A stretch of DNA of 64,000 bases from an uncultured Gammaproteobacteria bacterium (GTDB lineage Bacteria > Pseudomonadota > Gammaproteobacteria > Eutrophobiales > Eutrophobiaceae): contig CALKEZ010000017.1 in NCBI GenBank assembly GCA_938084745.1, positions 1-64,000 of the forward strand. Direction: 5' to 3'. Below the pieces are notes generated by a model. That model was given only the letters and a program-made list of their open reading frames with translations, was not told where the DNA came from and searched no databases. The position numbers were made by a program, and so were the translations under genes. Positions 11,582 to 21,443 of the stretch are shown here, piece after piece. Within the stretch, counting starts at the first letter, position 1. Every line of letters begins with the position of its first letter.

Positions 11582-11887
11582 ATGTCAGACCAAAAAATTA
11601 TTATTCAGGTTGACCCTGATTTGGAAGACCTGATACCCGGGTTTCTCGAAAATAGAACAATAGATTTAGATAAATTGCGCACTCACCTTGAGCTTAATGA
11701 TTTCACTAATGTGCAATCAATAGGCCATAGCCTTAAAGGTGTTGGTGGCGGATATGGCTTCATGCTTATGTCTGAATTGGGTGCGGAGATTGAGTCTGCA
11801 GCAAAAGTAAAAGATGCTAACAAAATACGCGAAAAAATAGATCAGCTTGACGATTATCTGCAACGAATAGAAATTGAATATGCCTAA
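11582..11887 (+). CDS. Stand-alone HPt phosphotransfer protein
   Basis: 101 aa forming a single histidine phosphotransfer domain. His49 sits in QSIGHSLKGVGGGYGF, matching the HxLKG...GF signature, and predicted helices flank it. It would relay phosphate between the receiver of the hybrid kinase encoded 17 bp downstream and the receiver of the sigma-54 activator encoded 3 bp upstream. No other domain is present. Cytoplasmic. Confidence 0.92.
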   Translation: MSDQKIIIQVDPDLEDLIPGFLENRTIDLDKLRTHLELNDFTNVQSIGHSLKGVGGGYGFMLMSELGAEIESAAKVKDANKIREKIDQLDDYLQRIEIEYA

Positions 11888-11904
11888 ATAATTAAGGTGT
11901 TATT

Positions 11905-14439
11905 TTGAAAAAAGATGATGATCTGCCTATCTCAAACCGTTTTACCTATGTAATAACGTTCTTACTGGGGCTTGCGTTCAGTATTACACTGATGCAAAGC
12001 GCCTGGAAAACCGGTATCGAGCGTAAGCAAAAAGATTTCCATTTTGAAATTCTGTCAATTCAGCAAGCCGTGGCCAGTAACGTTCTTACCGGTAATGATG
12101 TAACTAATAATGTCGCCGCTTTCATCTCATCAAATGATGATGTTTTATCAAATCAATTTGATACATTTACCAAAGATGTTCTGGCTCGATACAAGCACAT
12201 TGAGGCAATTAATTATTATTCATTCACAGGGGATGATTGGGTTAATGAATTCCGCTTAGTTTATGAATCGGCGCGAAACAGTAACAGAATTAAAATAAAT
12301 GACGATATCTATAGCGATCCTAAGTATATAGATGCTGTTGATACAGCAATTGTGACAGGTTCTGTTGTGCCCGCACCACCCGATATAGAGACGGATCCGG
12401 ATAGAAAGTATTGGTTATTTAAGGCAATTTATAGTCAGGGCAGTCCACTGTCCGTGAAGAAAAAACATTATGCGGGCATAGTCAAAGGTATGGTTTCTGT
12501 ATTGGTATCCCCTACCAAGTTATTGGGTGATATGGGTGCCAATAGTAGCTTAACTATCACCATGTTTAGCGATACCTCCAATCTATATGGGCGCCAATTA
12601 CTCTATTTTAATGATCCTGAACAGGACGATGCCAACAAGTTTTGGAAAGTAGAAACGCTGACTGAGGAAAAACTTATTCAGCTTCCACCATATTCAATCA
12701 AGATAATCATTGAGAAGGATCTTTATTTTTCAGATCTTGAACATCATTTATTACTAGTGTCGTTGCTGATTAGTGTCGGTATCCTGATGATGTTGTTTGG
12801 TTTGGTGCGCGCCAGAATCAAACAGGAAGAAGAGTTAAAAATACGAAATGCTGTCATTGAACAAAAAGTTGAAGAGCAAACTTATGAATTAGCCATCGCA
12901 AGAGACAGTGCGCTGGAAGCCGTACGAATGAAATCTGAATTTCTTGCCAGCATGAGTCACGAAATAAGGACGCCATTAAATGCGATTATAGGCATGAGTG
13001 ATTTGATGTCTGAAACACAGCTTTCAAGTGAACAGAGTCGTTATGTCAATGTATTTCGAAAGGCCGGTGATGCGCTTTTAAGTCTGGTTAATGACATACT
13101 CGATTTATCCAAGATCGAGGCTGATCAACTTTCACTCGAAGAAATCTCCTTCAATATACTCGACTTGATCGAGGAAGAAGCTGAAATCTATGCGCTAAAA
13201 GCAGCGGATAAGGATATTGAGATTATCACGCAGGTTGATACCGGCATAAATGTTTTTCGTGTTGGTGATCCAAGCAGATTAAAACAAATCATATTAAATC
13301 TAATCAGTAATGCCCTGAAGTTTACTGAACAAGGCGAGATAATCGTGTCATTAACAGCTGACACTGATAGTGAAGCAGAAGGTCAATTGTTGATTACTAT
13401 CAGTGATACAGGTATCGGCATAGCCAAAGATAAGCTGGAATCAATTTTCGTCAGTTTTACCCAGGCAGATACCTCTACCACGCGTAAGTATGGTGGTACT
13501 GGTTTAGGTTTAACGATTTCCAAAAGATTAACGGAAATGATGCAAGGTAAAATCTGGGTGGACAGTATAGAGGGGAAAGGCAGTGATTTTCATGTCAGTG
13601 TGAATCTGCCAGAATTGTCCAAGCAGTCAAAAATAAGTCAGGATTTCTTACATAAAAATATACTGATAATTGATTCTCGCATAAGCAATTGTAATTCTAT
13701 TGCCAAGCAACTGGTTGCCGCTGGTGCCAGTTGCCATCAAGCTACGAGTCTGGTTGAAGCACAAACATTACTCACGAATCAGGCCAGTATCGATGCTGTT
13801 TTAATCGACAGCCGACTGGCCTTGCTCGACAAACAAATTAATCCATGGTTAAAAGAAACTATGGGTCCTGATAACGTGGTTTTGCTTGTTAATCCTAAAG
13901 ATGCAAATGAACATTTAGCACAAGCTCAGTTAAACAAAGTTAATAACATATTGCTGAAGCCAGTTAAACGGAGTGAACTCTTTAAAGTTTTGAATAACGT
14001 AATAAATGATGCTGATGAAACAACCATTCAACTTACCAGAAAAGAATTAGAAGCAGAGGTTGTTACACCAAGACATATCTTGTTGGTTGAAGATAATCCG
14101 GATAATCGTATGCTAATAAAAGCATACCTTAAGAAAACGCCGCATACACTCGATGAAGCAGAGAATGGGGCTGTTGCAGTAGAAATGCGTAAACAGACTG
14201 ATTATGATTTAGTTTTCATGGATGTGCAGATGCCGGTGATGGACGGTCATGAAGCGACGCGCTTAATTCGTGAATGGGAAGAGAAAGAATCGAAACAGCG
14301 CACTGTTATTATTTCACTCACGGCGCATGCAATACGTGAAGAAATTGAAAAATGCCTGGCATCAGGTTGCGATTCACACTTAAGTAAACCGATTAAAAAA
14401 GCAACTTTGCTGCATACCATTAATACATTGGGTGCTTGA
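11905..14439 (+). CDS. Hybrid histidine kinase with two receiver domains
   Basis: 844 aa. It starts with TTG at 11905, supported by AAGGTG a few bases upstream. Membrane segment 1 (about 13-32), an unrecognised extracytoplasmic sensor of about 250 aa and membrane segment 2 (about 280-302) come first. A short coiled coil leads to HisKA with phospho-acceptor His352 in MSHEIRTPLNAIIGMS. The ATPase domain has NLISNALKFT, SDTGIGI and KYGGTGLGLTISKRL. Receiver 1 (about 585-700) is degenerate (LIIDSRISN, without the usual second acidic residue). Receiver 2 (about 725-842) is intact, with LLVEDNPDN, Asp773 in FMDVQMPVMDG and LSKPIKK. The architecture is BarA-like. The ligand is unknown. Confidence 0.94.
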   Translation: MKKDDDLPISNRFTYVITFLLGLAFSITLMQSAWKTGIERKQKDFHFEILSIQQAVASNVLTGNDVTNNVAAFISSNDDVLSNQFDTFTKDVLARYKHIEAINYYSFTGDDWVNEFRLVYESARNSNRIKINDDIYSDPKYIDAVDTAIVTGSVVPAPPDIETDPDRKYWLFKAIYSQGSPLSVKKKHYAGIVKGMVSVLVSPTKLLGDMGANSSLTITMFSDTSNLYGRQLLYFNDPEQDDANKFWKVETLTEEKLIQLPPYSIKIIIEKDLYFSDLEHHLLLVSLLISVGILMMLFGLVRARIKQEEELKIRNAVIEQKVEEQTYELAIARDSALEAVRMKSEFLASMSHEIRTPLNAIIGMSDLMSETQLSSEQSRYVNVFRKAGDALLSLVNDILDLSKIEADQLSLEEISFNILDLIEEEAEIYALKAADKDIEIITQVDTGINVFRVGDPSRLKQIILNLISNALKFTEQGEIIVSLTADTDSEAEGQLLITISDTGIGIAKDKLESIFVSFTQADTSTTRKYGGTGLGLTISKRLTEMMQGKIWVDSIEGKGSDFHVSVNLPELSKQSKISQDFLHKNILIIDSRISNCNSIAKQLVAAGASCHQATSLVEAQTLLTNQASIDAVLIDSRLALLDKQINPWLKETMGPDNVVLLVNPKDANEHLAQAQLNKVNNILLKPVKRSELFKVLNNVINDADETTIQLTRKELEAEVVTPRHILLVEDNPDNRMLIKAYLKKTPHTLDEAENGAVAVEMRKQTDYDLVFMDVQMPVMDGHEATRLIREWEEKESKQRTVIISLTAHAIREEIEKCLASGCDSHLSKPIKKATLLHTINTLGA

Positions 14440-14514
14440 CGCCACCTTAATAGCGTCGTAGATGAGCGACGTAATTCCTCTCTTTTTTTAAGCCCTCTGT
14501 TATATTTTCGCTAC

Positions 14515-14530
14515 AACTAAATCAATAGTT
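14515..14530 (+). promoter_or_regulatory. Dyad AACTA-N6-TAGTT, possible enhancer site
   Basis: A perfect 5-bp inverted repeat with 6-bp spacing lies about 100 bp upstream of the sigma-54 promoter candidate, a usual distance for an NtrC-type upstream activator site. A further pair of matched blocks (ATCAATA/TATTGAT and TTTAAGT/ACTTAAA, between 14521 and 14573) surrounds it. Binding by the activator encoded at 10193 is only an inference. Confidence 0.3.
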
Positions 14531-14624
14531 TAAGTAACGTAATGACCTCAAGCCATTGTTATTGATACTTAAATTCATCCATTTCCTGAAAGTAGTTCGC
14601 TCGTTTCAAGAGCTATCTTCCAAG

Positions 14625-14640
14625 TGGCATATCGCTTGCG
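14625..14640 (+). promoter_or_regulatory. Sigma-54 (-24/-12) promoter candidate
   Basis: TGGCAT-ATCGC-TTGCG matches the consensus TGGCAC-N5-TTGCA at 9 of 11 defined positions. GG and GC are exactly spaced. It lies 44 bp upstream of the membrane-protein start at 14684 and 185 bp after the gene for a hybrid kinase that is itself co-encoded with a sigma-54 activator. Confidence 0.6.
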
Positions 14641-14683
14641 TTGTTTCTTTATAATCCCTGGTTATAGAGAAGAGAGAATTGTC

Positions 14684-15121
14684 ATGCTAAACGTATTCGG
14701 TTTCAGGCTTACGCCTTTTTTTCTTTTCGTGTTAGGTATCGAATGCCTGTCTCTACTAGGGTGTTTGTACATGGGGCTTTTATTATATAAAGGCGCGTTT
14801 ACTCAGCTTGCCTACGTATCGATAGACAACATGGTTTACGCCGGATTTCTCCTGTTGATATTACTGCCGATAACCAGCCCGCGTTTTTTTTCTCTGGCAA
14901 GGATACGAAATGGCATAAAAAAAATATTGAACGAAAAGCTGGCAGGTTTGGTAACAGCGTCAATCATCATGTCAGTTTTTGTTTTCGTTAACATGGCTAA
15001 CCTGGACACAAAAACAATTTTTGTCGCAGCGTTATTAAGTGCCTGTGCCGGATTCTGTATTACGCAAGCTGGGGTGCTCAGTAAATTCTGGCGTTTACGA
15101 GTACGCCCGAATATGAATTAA
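14684..15121 (+). CDS. Small four-helix membrane protein, unknown function
   Basis: 145 aa from the ATG at 14684, which has AGAGAG-rich sequence upstream. The longer frame to 14624 would run into the sigma-54 promoter and is not preferred. About four hydrophobic helices are visible: roughly 10-35, 45-63, 88-106 and 110-128. The opening MLNVFGFRLTPFFLFVLGIE resembles the N-terminal membrane part of polyprenyl-phosphate sugar transferases of the exosortase/EPS type (TIGR03013-like), but the catalytic C-terminal domain is absent. This resemblance is from memory and weak. The gene ends 4 bp inside the convergent isochorismatase-like gene. Confidence 0.6.
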   Translation: MLNVFGFRLTPFFLFVLGIECLSLLGCLYMGLLLYKGAFTQLAYVSIDNMVYAGFLLLILLPITSPRFFSLARIRNGIKKILNEKLAGLVTASIIMSVFVFVNMANLDTKTIFVAALLSACAGFCITQAGVLSKFWRLRVRPNMN

Positions 15122-15693
15122 TTGATTAGCTTGCTGAGGGTTTTGAATTGTGGGTGTGAGGCATCTCGTAACCATTCAAAGAGTACCGATTCAGTATTCA
15201 GCAAACCAATACCGGCTTGTTTCAAACGCACTAGAGCTGATTCATAGCTGGTGAATTCACGAGACGCAATGGCATCAATAACGACATACACTTCAAATCC
15301 TTCTTCTGCCAATTCTATAGCACTTTGAAACACACAAATATGCGCTTCAATCCCGGTCAATATGACCTGCTTTCGATTTAATTCAGTTAAATGTTTTTTG
15401 AACCCATTCGCCCCTAGACAGGAGAATCGGGTTTTTTCAAAATTCACACTAGAGTCCGTCAGCTTATTTGTAATAAAGCTTTCAATTGGCCCAAGACCTT
15501 TAGGGTATTGTGCGGTTGTCACAATGGGAATATCTAGCGCATTACCAGCACTTATTAAGATGTCGGTATTCTTTCGCAGGCGATTGATGACTTTGCCTGG
15601 AATAGCGGCCGTTAATTTTTCCTGAACATCAATGATGACTAAACAACTGTCATTGATATCACATAACGATTTAATATGGGTGTTTGATGTCAT
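15118..15693 (-). CDS. Isochorismatase-like cysteine hydrolase
   Basis: 191 aa from the ATG at 15693. An ATG at 15711 would add six residues and overlap tolC by 16 bp; neither has a clear ribosome site. The catalytic triad is visible: Asp in LVIIDVQEKL, Lys in the FEKTRFSC segment, and Cys in GIEAHICVFQSA. The cysteine hydrolase fold includes YCAC/nicotinamidase-type enzymes acting on amides or esters. The actual substrate cannot be read from sequence. It is the last gene of the minus-strand PCMT-rhodanese-TolC set. Confidence 0.85.
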   Translation of the reverse strand: MTSNTHIKSLCDINDSCLVIIDVQEKLTAAIPGKVINRLRKNTDILISAGNALDIPIVTTAQYPKGLGPIESFITNKLTDSSVNFEKTRFSCLGANGFKKHLTELNRKQVILTGIEAHICVFQSAIELAEEGFEVYVVIDAIASREFTSYESALVRLKQAGIGLLNTESVLFEWLRDASHPQFKTLSKLIN

Positions 15694-15695
15694 TG

Positions 15696-17027
15696 TTATT
15701 GAGTTAACCATGCGTTGATTGATTCAAGATCTTCCGGAGAAAGCGTTCCAGCAGCCTGCTTAAGATTAAGTGTATCCAGAATGTAATCGTATTTTGCCTG
15801 ACTATAATTACGCCTGGCTTCTGAGGTTGCCCGTTGTGATGCTACGACATCAACAGCGGTACGGGTTCCGACTTCAAAGCCAGCCTCGGTAGCCTCAAGT
15901 GCTGTCTCACTTGAGATAACAGCTTGTTTGAGCGCCTTTACACGACTGATGCCCGATATGACCCCGAGATAGGCTTCTCTTGTTTGTCGTTGTGCCAAGC
16001 GCCGAGCTCTTTCGAGTCCATACATTGAGATATTGTAATTCTCATGTGCTTCACGCGTTTGTGAACTGGTCAAGCCGCCGGAATAGATTGGAATATTCAA
16101 TTCAAGTCCTATTGCAGTGTCATGTTGCTTGGTCGACCCGAACCGACCACCCGTTGAGTCATATGATTCAGAGGCAACCAGGTCCAGAGTCGGTATATGA
16201 CCGGCAGTCTGTCGTTTAATCTCATTTCTGGCAGTTTCAGCCGCATAGCGTGCTGCGATGATAGCCAGGTTTTGATCCAGCGATAATTCTGTCCAGCTTT
16301 CGATCGCTTCGGGTTCAGGATGTACCAGTAACATAGCATCGCCCAATGGATCGAGTTTCATGATGTATGCACCTGTTAATTCACGCATGGCTTCGCGCGC
16401 ATTATCGATGGCATTGTATGCCTGTATTTCCTGTGCAACCGCGAGGTCATATCCTGCCCGTGCTTCATGTACATCTGTTATTGCGCTTAAACCGACTTCA
16501 AACCGTTGGTTTGCCTGCTCAAGTTGTCTACTCAGGGATTTTACTTCCGCTTGTGCAAATTCAAGATTATCAATCCGGGCCAGAACATCAAAATAACGTT
16601 CTGTGATACGAATCATTAGCTCTTGCTCGGCCTGATTAAGTTCAGCCTCGGCTTGATTTATTTCACTATCAGCCTGACTCAGGGCGATAAAGCGATCACG
16701 TCTAAATAGAGGTTGAGTAACACTTAGCCTGTATCCGCGACTATTAAAATTGACTTCGCCGCCAGCACCGATAGCGGATCGACTGGTGGATATATCCTGA
16801 TCATGGCGAGTAGACGCTGCGCTAAGATTTATTGAGGGAAGAAGCTGTGACAAGGCTTGAGGCCTTGCTTCAAGTGCGGCGCGGTGGGTCGCCCGTTCCT
16901 GTAAATATTCCTGATCATTTTTTTCTGCCAGTTTATAGACATCGAGTAAATCTGCTCCAAGACTGTTAGCAGATATTAATGACAATGTGAGCAGAACTAC
17001 TTTTGAAAACACAGGATTTTTATTCAT
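15696..17027 (-). CDS. tolC: TolC-family outer membrane channel
   Basis: 443 aa with a Sec signal peptide ending near NSLGA and two repeats of the outer-membrane efflux protein domain. It starts LLDVYKLAEKNDQEYLQERA, has RGYRLSVTQPLFRRDRF and FEVGLSAITDVHEARA, and repeats the pattern in FEVGTRTAVDVVASQRA near the C-terminus. It forms the trimeric outer-membrane exit duct for tripartite efflux pumps and type I secretion. The order PCMT-rhodanese-tolC is known from many gammaproteobacteria. No inner-membrane pump gene is adjacent. Confidence 0.93.
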   Translation of the reverse strand: MNKNPVFSKVVLLTLSLISANSLGADLLDVYKLAEKNDQEYLQERATHRAALEARPQALSQLLPSINLSAASTRHDQDISTSRSAIGAGGEVNFNSRGYRLSVTQPLFRRDRFIALSQADSEINQAEAELNQAEQELMIRITERYFDVLARIDNLEFAQAEVKSLSRQLEQANQRFEVGLSAITDVHEARAGYDLAVAQEIQAYNAIDNAREAMRELTGAYIMKLDPLGDAMLLVHPEPEAIESWTELSLDQNLAIIAARYAAETARNEIKRQTAGHIPTLDLVASESYDSTGGRFGSTKQHDTAIGLELNIPIYSGGLTSSQTREAHENYNISMYGLERARRLAQRQTREAYLGVISGISRVKALKQAVISSETALEATEAGFEVGTRTAVDVVASQRATSEARRNYSQAKYDYILDTLNLKQAAGTLSPEDLESINAWLTQ

Positions 17028-17065
17028 TAAAAAATCTTATTTTATTGATGAAGTCAGGATGTTAA

Positions 17066-17383
17066 CTAATACTGCGCCATTTTTGTATCAACTGTTTTAG
17101 CCCAGTAATCAACACCACCTTCAAGATTAGTGACGTTATTGTAGCCTTGTCCTTCCAGATAATTGGCAACCTGAAAACTACGCATTCCATGATGACAAAT
17201 GACTATCGTCTCATCCTCAGGTTTAATTTCAGTTTGTATTTTCGCTATATTAGTCATGCTGATGTTGGTAGAACCTTCAATATTACATAGTTCATATTCC
17301 CAGGCTTCACGTACATCGAGCAGGATTAATTTTTCACCTGCATCAAGTTTCGATTTAAGCTCTACTGGCGTTATTGATTTCAT
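17066..17383 (-). CDS. Single-domain rhodanese-like sulfurtransferase
   Basis: 105 aa, one rhodanese domain, no signal peptide. It contains LILLDVREAWEYELCNIEGS and the active-site loop ICHHGMRS with the catalytic cysteine, followed by NLEGGVDYWA. It belongs to the small GlpE/PspE-like group that moves sulfane sulfur; the partner is unknown. It lies 6 bp downstream of the PCMT-like gene and 38 bp upstream of tolC. Confidence 0.92.
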   Translation of the reverse strand: MKSITPVELKSKLDAGEKLILLDVREAWEYELCNIEGSTNISMTNIAKIQTEIKPEDETIVICHHGMRSFQVANYLEGQGYNNVTNLEGGVDYWAKTVDTKMAQY

Positions 17384-17389
17384 TAGAAC

Positions 17390-18049
17390 TCAGAATTCAA
17401 ACTTGTCTTTTTGTTCGGAGCCAATTAATGCAGGCAGATCTGTTTCAAACAAACCTTCATAAGACCAGCTTGAATCGTTTTGTTTTGTGTAAACGCGTGC
17501 TTCCATAGCAGGCGACTCGCCGACAATAACAAACAATCTTCCATTGTTATTGAGCAAGTTCAGAAAACGCTCATCCATTTTAGGTAGTGACGCTGTCAGT
17601 ACAATCACATCAAATTTGGCTGATTCCTCAAGTAATGAATAAGCATCTTTATTCTCGAGTTCAATATTACTTAAACCGGTTTTTGCAATTTTTTCTTTTG
17701 CCGAATCGATAAAGTCAGGAAAAATATCGATACTCTTGATTTGTTTTGCCGTTTTGGCCAGCAATGTCGTCAGATAGCCACATCCCGTACCTATTTCCAG
17801 CACCGACTCGTCGAGCTTAATTGAAAGTGATTGTAGCAACCGTGCTTCGAGTTTTGGGGTCATCGTGGCCTGGCCATGCCCCAGCGGAATACTGGTATCT
17901 GCGAAGGCGAGATCTCGATAGGCCTCGGGGACAAATTCTTCGCGGTGAATTTCATTCAGCAGGTCCAGCACATCCTGGTTCAGCACTTCCCAGGTCCGAA
18001 TCTGTTGTTCAATCATGTTGAAGCGCGCTTGTTCTATATTCATGGTCAT
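17390..18049 (-). CDS. Protein-L-isoaspartate O-methyltransferase-like protein (tolC-linked)
   Basis: About 219 aa. I prefer ATG 18049 (or ATG 18043) to the upstream extension to 18091. The order is the PCMT-type N-terminus (ARFNMIEQQIRTWEVLNQDV, then REEFVPEAY), the SAM-binding motif VLEIGTGCGYLT and the post-I acidic residue in IKSIDIFPDF. The C-terminus diverges from canonical Pcm, which is encoded separately at 42733. Substrate specificity is therefore uncertain. It is the first gene of the minus-strand rhodanese-tolC operon and is divergent from thiC. Confidence 0.85.
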   Translation of the reverse strand: MTMNIEQARFNMIEQQIRTWEVLNQDVLDLLNEIHREEFVPEAYRDLAFADTSIPLGHGQATMTPKLEARLLQSLSIKLDESVLEIGTGCGYLTTLLAKTAKQIKSIDIFPDFIDSAKEKIAKTGLSNIELENKDAYSLLEESAKFDVIVLTASLPKMDERFLNLLNNNGRLFVIVGESPAMEARVYTKQNDSSWSYEGLFETDLPALIGSEQKDKFEF

Positions 18050-18099
18050 TTTCTTAATATAGTTGTAGTTAGTAATCGTATTATATAGCATGTCATCAA

Positions 18100-18168
18100 G
18101 CTAGGGGTGCCTTTATGGGCTGAGATTGACCCTTGAACCTGATCTGGTTAGTACAAGCGTAGGGAAGC
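18100..18168 (+). promoter_or_regulatory. TPP riboswitch (THI element)
   Basis: The conserved parts are all present: GGGGTGCC at the 5' stem, CTGAGA (18120-18125), AACCTGATCTGG (18136-18147), and GCGTAGGGAAG near 18157-18167. A small stem GCAAG/CTTGC follows immediately and may belong to the expression platform. There is no U-run, so control of ribosome access to thiC is more likely than termination. It shuts off thiamine synthesis when TPP is plentiful. Confidence 0.95.
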
Positions 18169-18209
18169 AAGCATCTTGCCATTGGCGCTCTATTACTATT
18201 TCTTTATAA

Positions 18210-20105
<1,896 letters not shown>

Positions 20106-20141
20106 TCATTAATTATTAAATAATGCCTGAGCGGTCTTTGG

Positions 20142-21443
20142 ATGAAACTCGATAAACTTATCGAGCAGACAGCAGAGCCGGATTTGACCTCAAACCGGCT
20201 ACAAGCCCTACTCGGAGATGAACAAGCAACACGAATCATTAATTCGTTTTCAGATGATCAGAAGTCGGGATTAATCCAGATACTGGGGACATCCCGATTC
20301 TTATCCAATTTCATGCAACGCAATCCTGATGCGATCGCATTAATCGGCACACCTTACACGGCATCAACGATAAAAAAAGGCGCTGACGTCAATGAATTGC
20401 GCCTCCACAAATACCGATCCCTGTTGCAAATTACCTGGATGGATGTGTGCAACACGTGTCCTTATGAAACGGTATTAACCCGCCTGAGTCATTTGGCTGA
20501 TTCAATTCTGCAACGTGCTACTTTATTAGTCGAAAAAGAATCTAGTGCATTTGCAGCCAACGTTAGATCTGATCTGGCAGTAATGGCATTGGGCAAGTTG
20601 GGTGCTAGTGAACTGAATTATAGTTCTGATGTTGATCTGATATTTATCGTTCGTAATGCCGACGAGAAGCTACGTCATGCTATGCATGAACATTACACGC
20701 ACTACATAAGACGTTTCTGTCGTTTGCTGGAAGAGAAAACGGAGGATGGCTTTTTGTATCGCGTCGATCTGAATTTACGCCCCTGGGGAAGAAGTGCGCC
20801 TTTGGTCTTTTCTGTGGATGAAAACGAAGATTACTATCAGGCCTCAAAGGAAGCATGGGAACGTATTGCCTGGTTGCGCGGTCGTTGTGTTGCAGGGTCA
20901 GAGGAACTGGGACATGACATGCTTAGCCGTATACAACCGTTTGTGTTTCATAAAAACTTAAGTACAGACGACATAGATCGTTTTCTGAAAATAAAAAGTG
21001 ATATGGCTGAACAACGCATAAAAGAGGGCCACTGGAATGTGAAACTGGGTGAGGGCGGGATCAGGGATATTGAATTTTTTGTACATATGCTACAGATTGT
21101 CAATGGTGCACATCATCCTGAATTACGCATTACCAATACAATTGACCTGTTAGAACAATTCACAGGCTTCGGTTTTATCAATGAGGAAGAACATCAAGAA
21201 CTCAGGGACAGCTATCTTTTTTTACGCAGGCTGGAAAATCGTTTACAAATGTTTGATGAACAACAAACACACCAATTGCCAAATGACCGTACTTTGCTCG
21301 GTAAAATAGCAAAAATGATGGGTTATGCAGGCAACAGTATTGACGAAGCCTATGCTGGCTTTAGTGATGATTTGATTTTGTATCAGCACATTGCAAAAAA
21401 ATATTTTGATAAATTACTAACTGCAAACACAGCATCTGTATGA
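20142..21443 (+). CDS. glnE: GlnE N-terminal half: glutamine synthetase deadenylylase (AR) domain as a separate protein
   Basis: 433 aa, matching in length and motifs the N-terminal adenylyl-removing half of E. coli GlnE (about 440 of 946 aa). The nucleotidyltransferase site is intact: Gly151-x11-Asp163-x-Asp165 in ALGKLGASELNYSSDVDLIF, then DGFLYRVDLNLRPWG and KLGEGGIRDIEFFVHML, then the helical SYLFLRRLENRLQMFDEQQ. It ends at a TGA overlapping the ATG of the second half (ATGA at 21440-21443). It should remove AMP from glutamine synthetase under PII control. The family is normally one bifunctional protein. Confidence 0.9.
   Translation: MKLDKLIEQTAEPDLTSNRLQALLGDEQATRIINSFSDDQKSGLIQILGTSRFLSNFMQRNPDAIALIGTPYTASTIKKGADVNELRLHKYRSLLQITWMDVCNTCPYETVLTRLSHLADSILQRATLLVEKESSAFAANVRSDLAVMALGKLGASELNYSSDVDLIFIVRNADEKLRHAMHEHYTHYIRRFCRLLEEKTEDGFLYRVDLNLRPWGRSAPLVFSVDENEDYYQASKEAWERIAWLRGRCVAGSEELGHDMLSRIQPFVFHKNLSTDDIDRFLKIKSDMAEQRIKEGHWNVKLGEGGIRDIEFFVHMLQIVNGAHHPELRITNTIDLLEQFTGFGFINEEEHQELRDSYLFLRRLENRLQMFDEQQTHQLPNDRTLLGKIAKMMGYAGNSIDEAYAGFSDDLILYQHIAKKYFDKLLTANTASV

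Noticed and set aside
14624-14683. Longer start for the membrane protein
   Set aside because: It would place the start codon on the sigma-54 promoter, and the hydrophobic family-like N-terminus begins at 14684.
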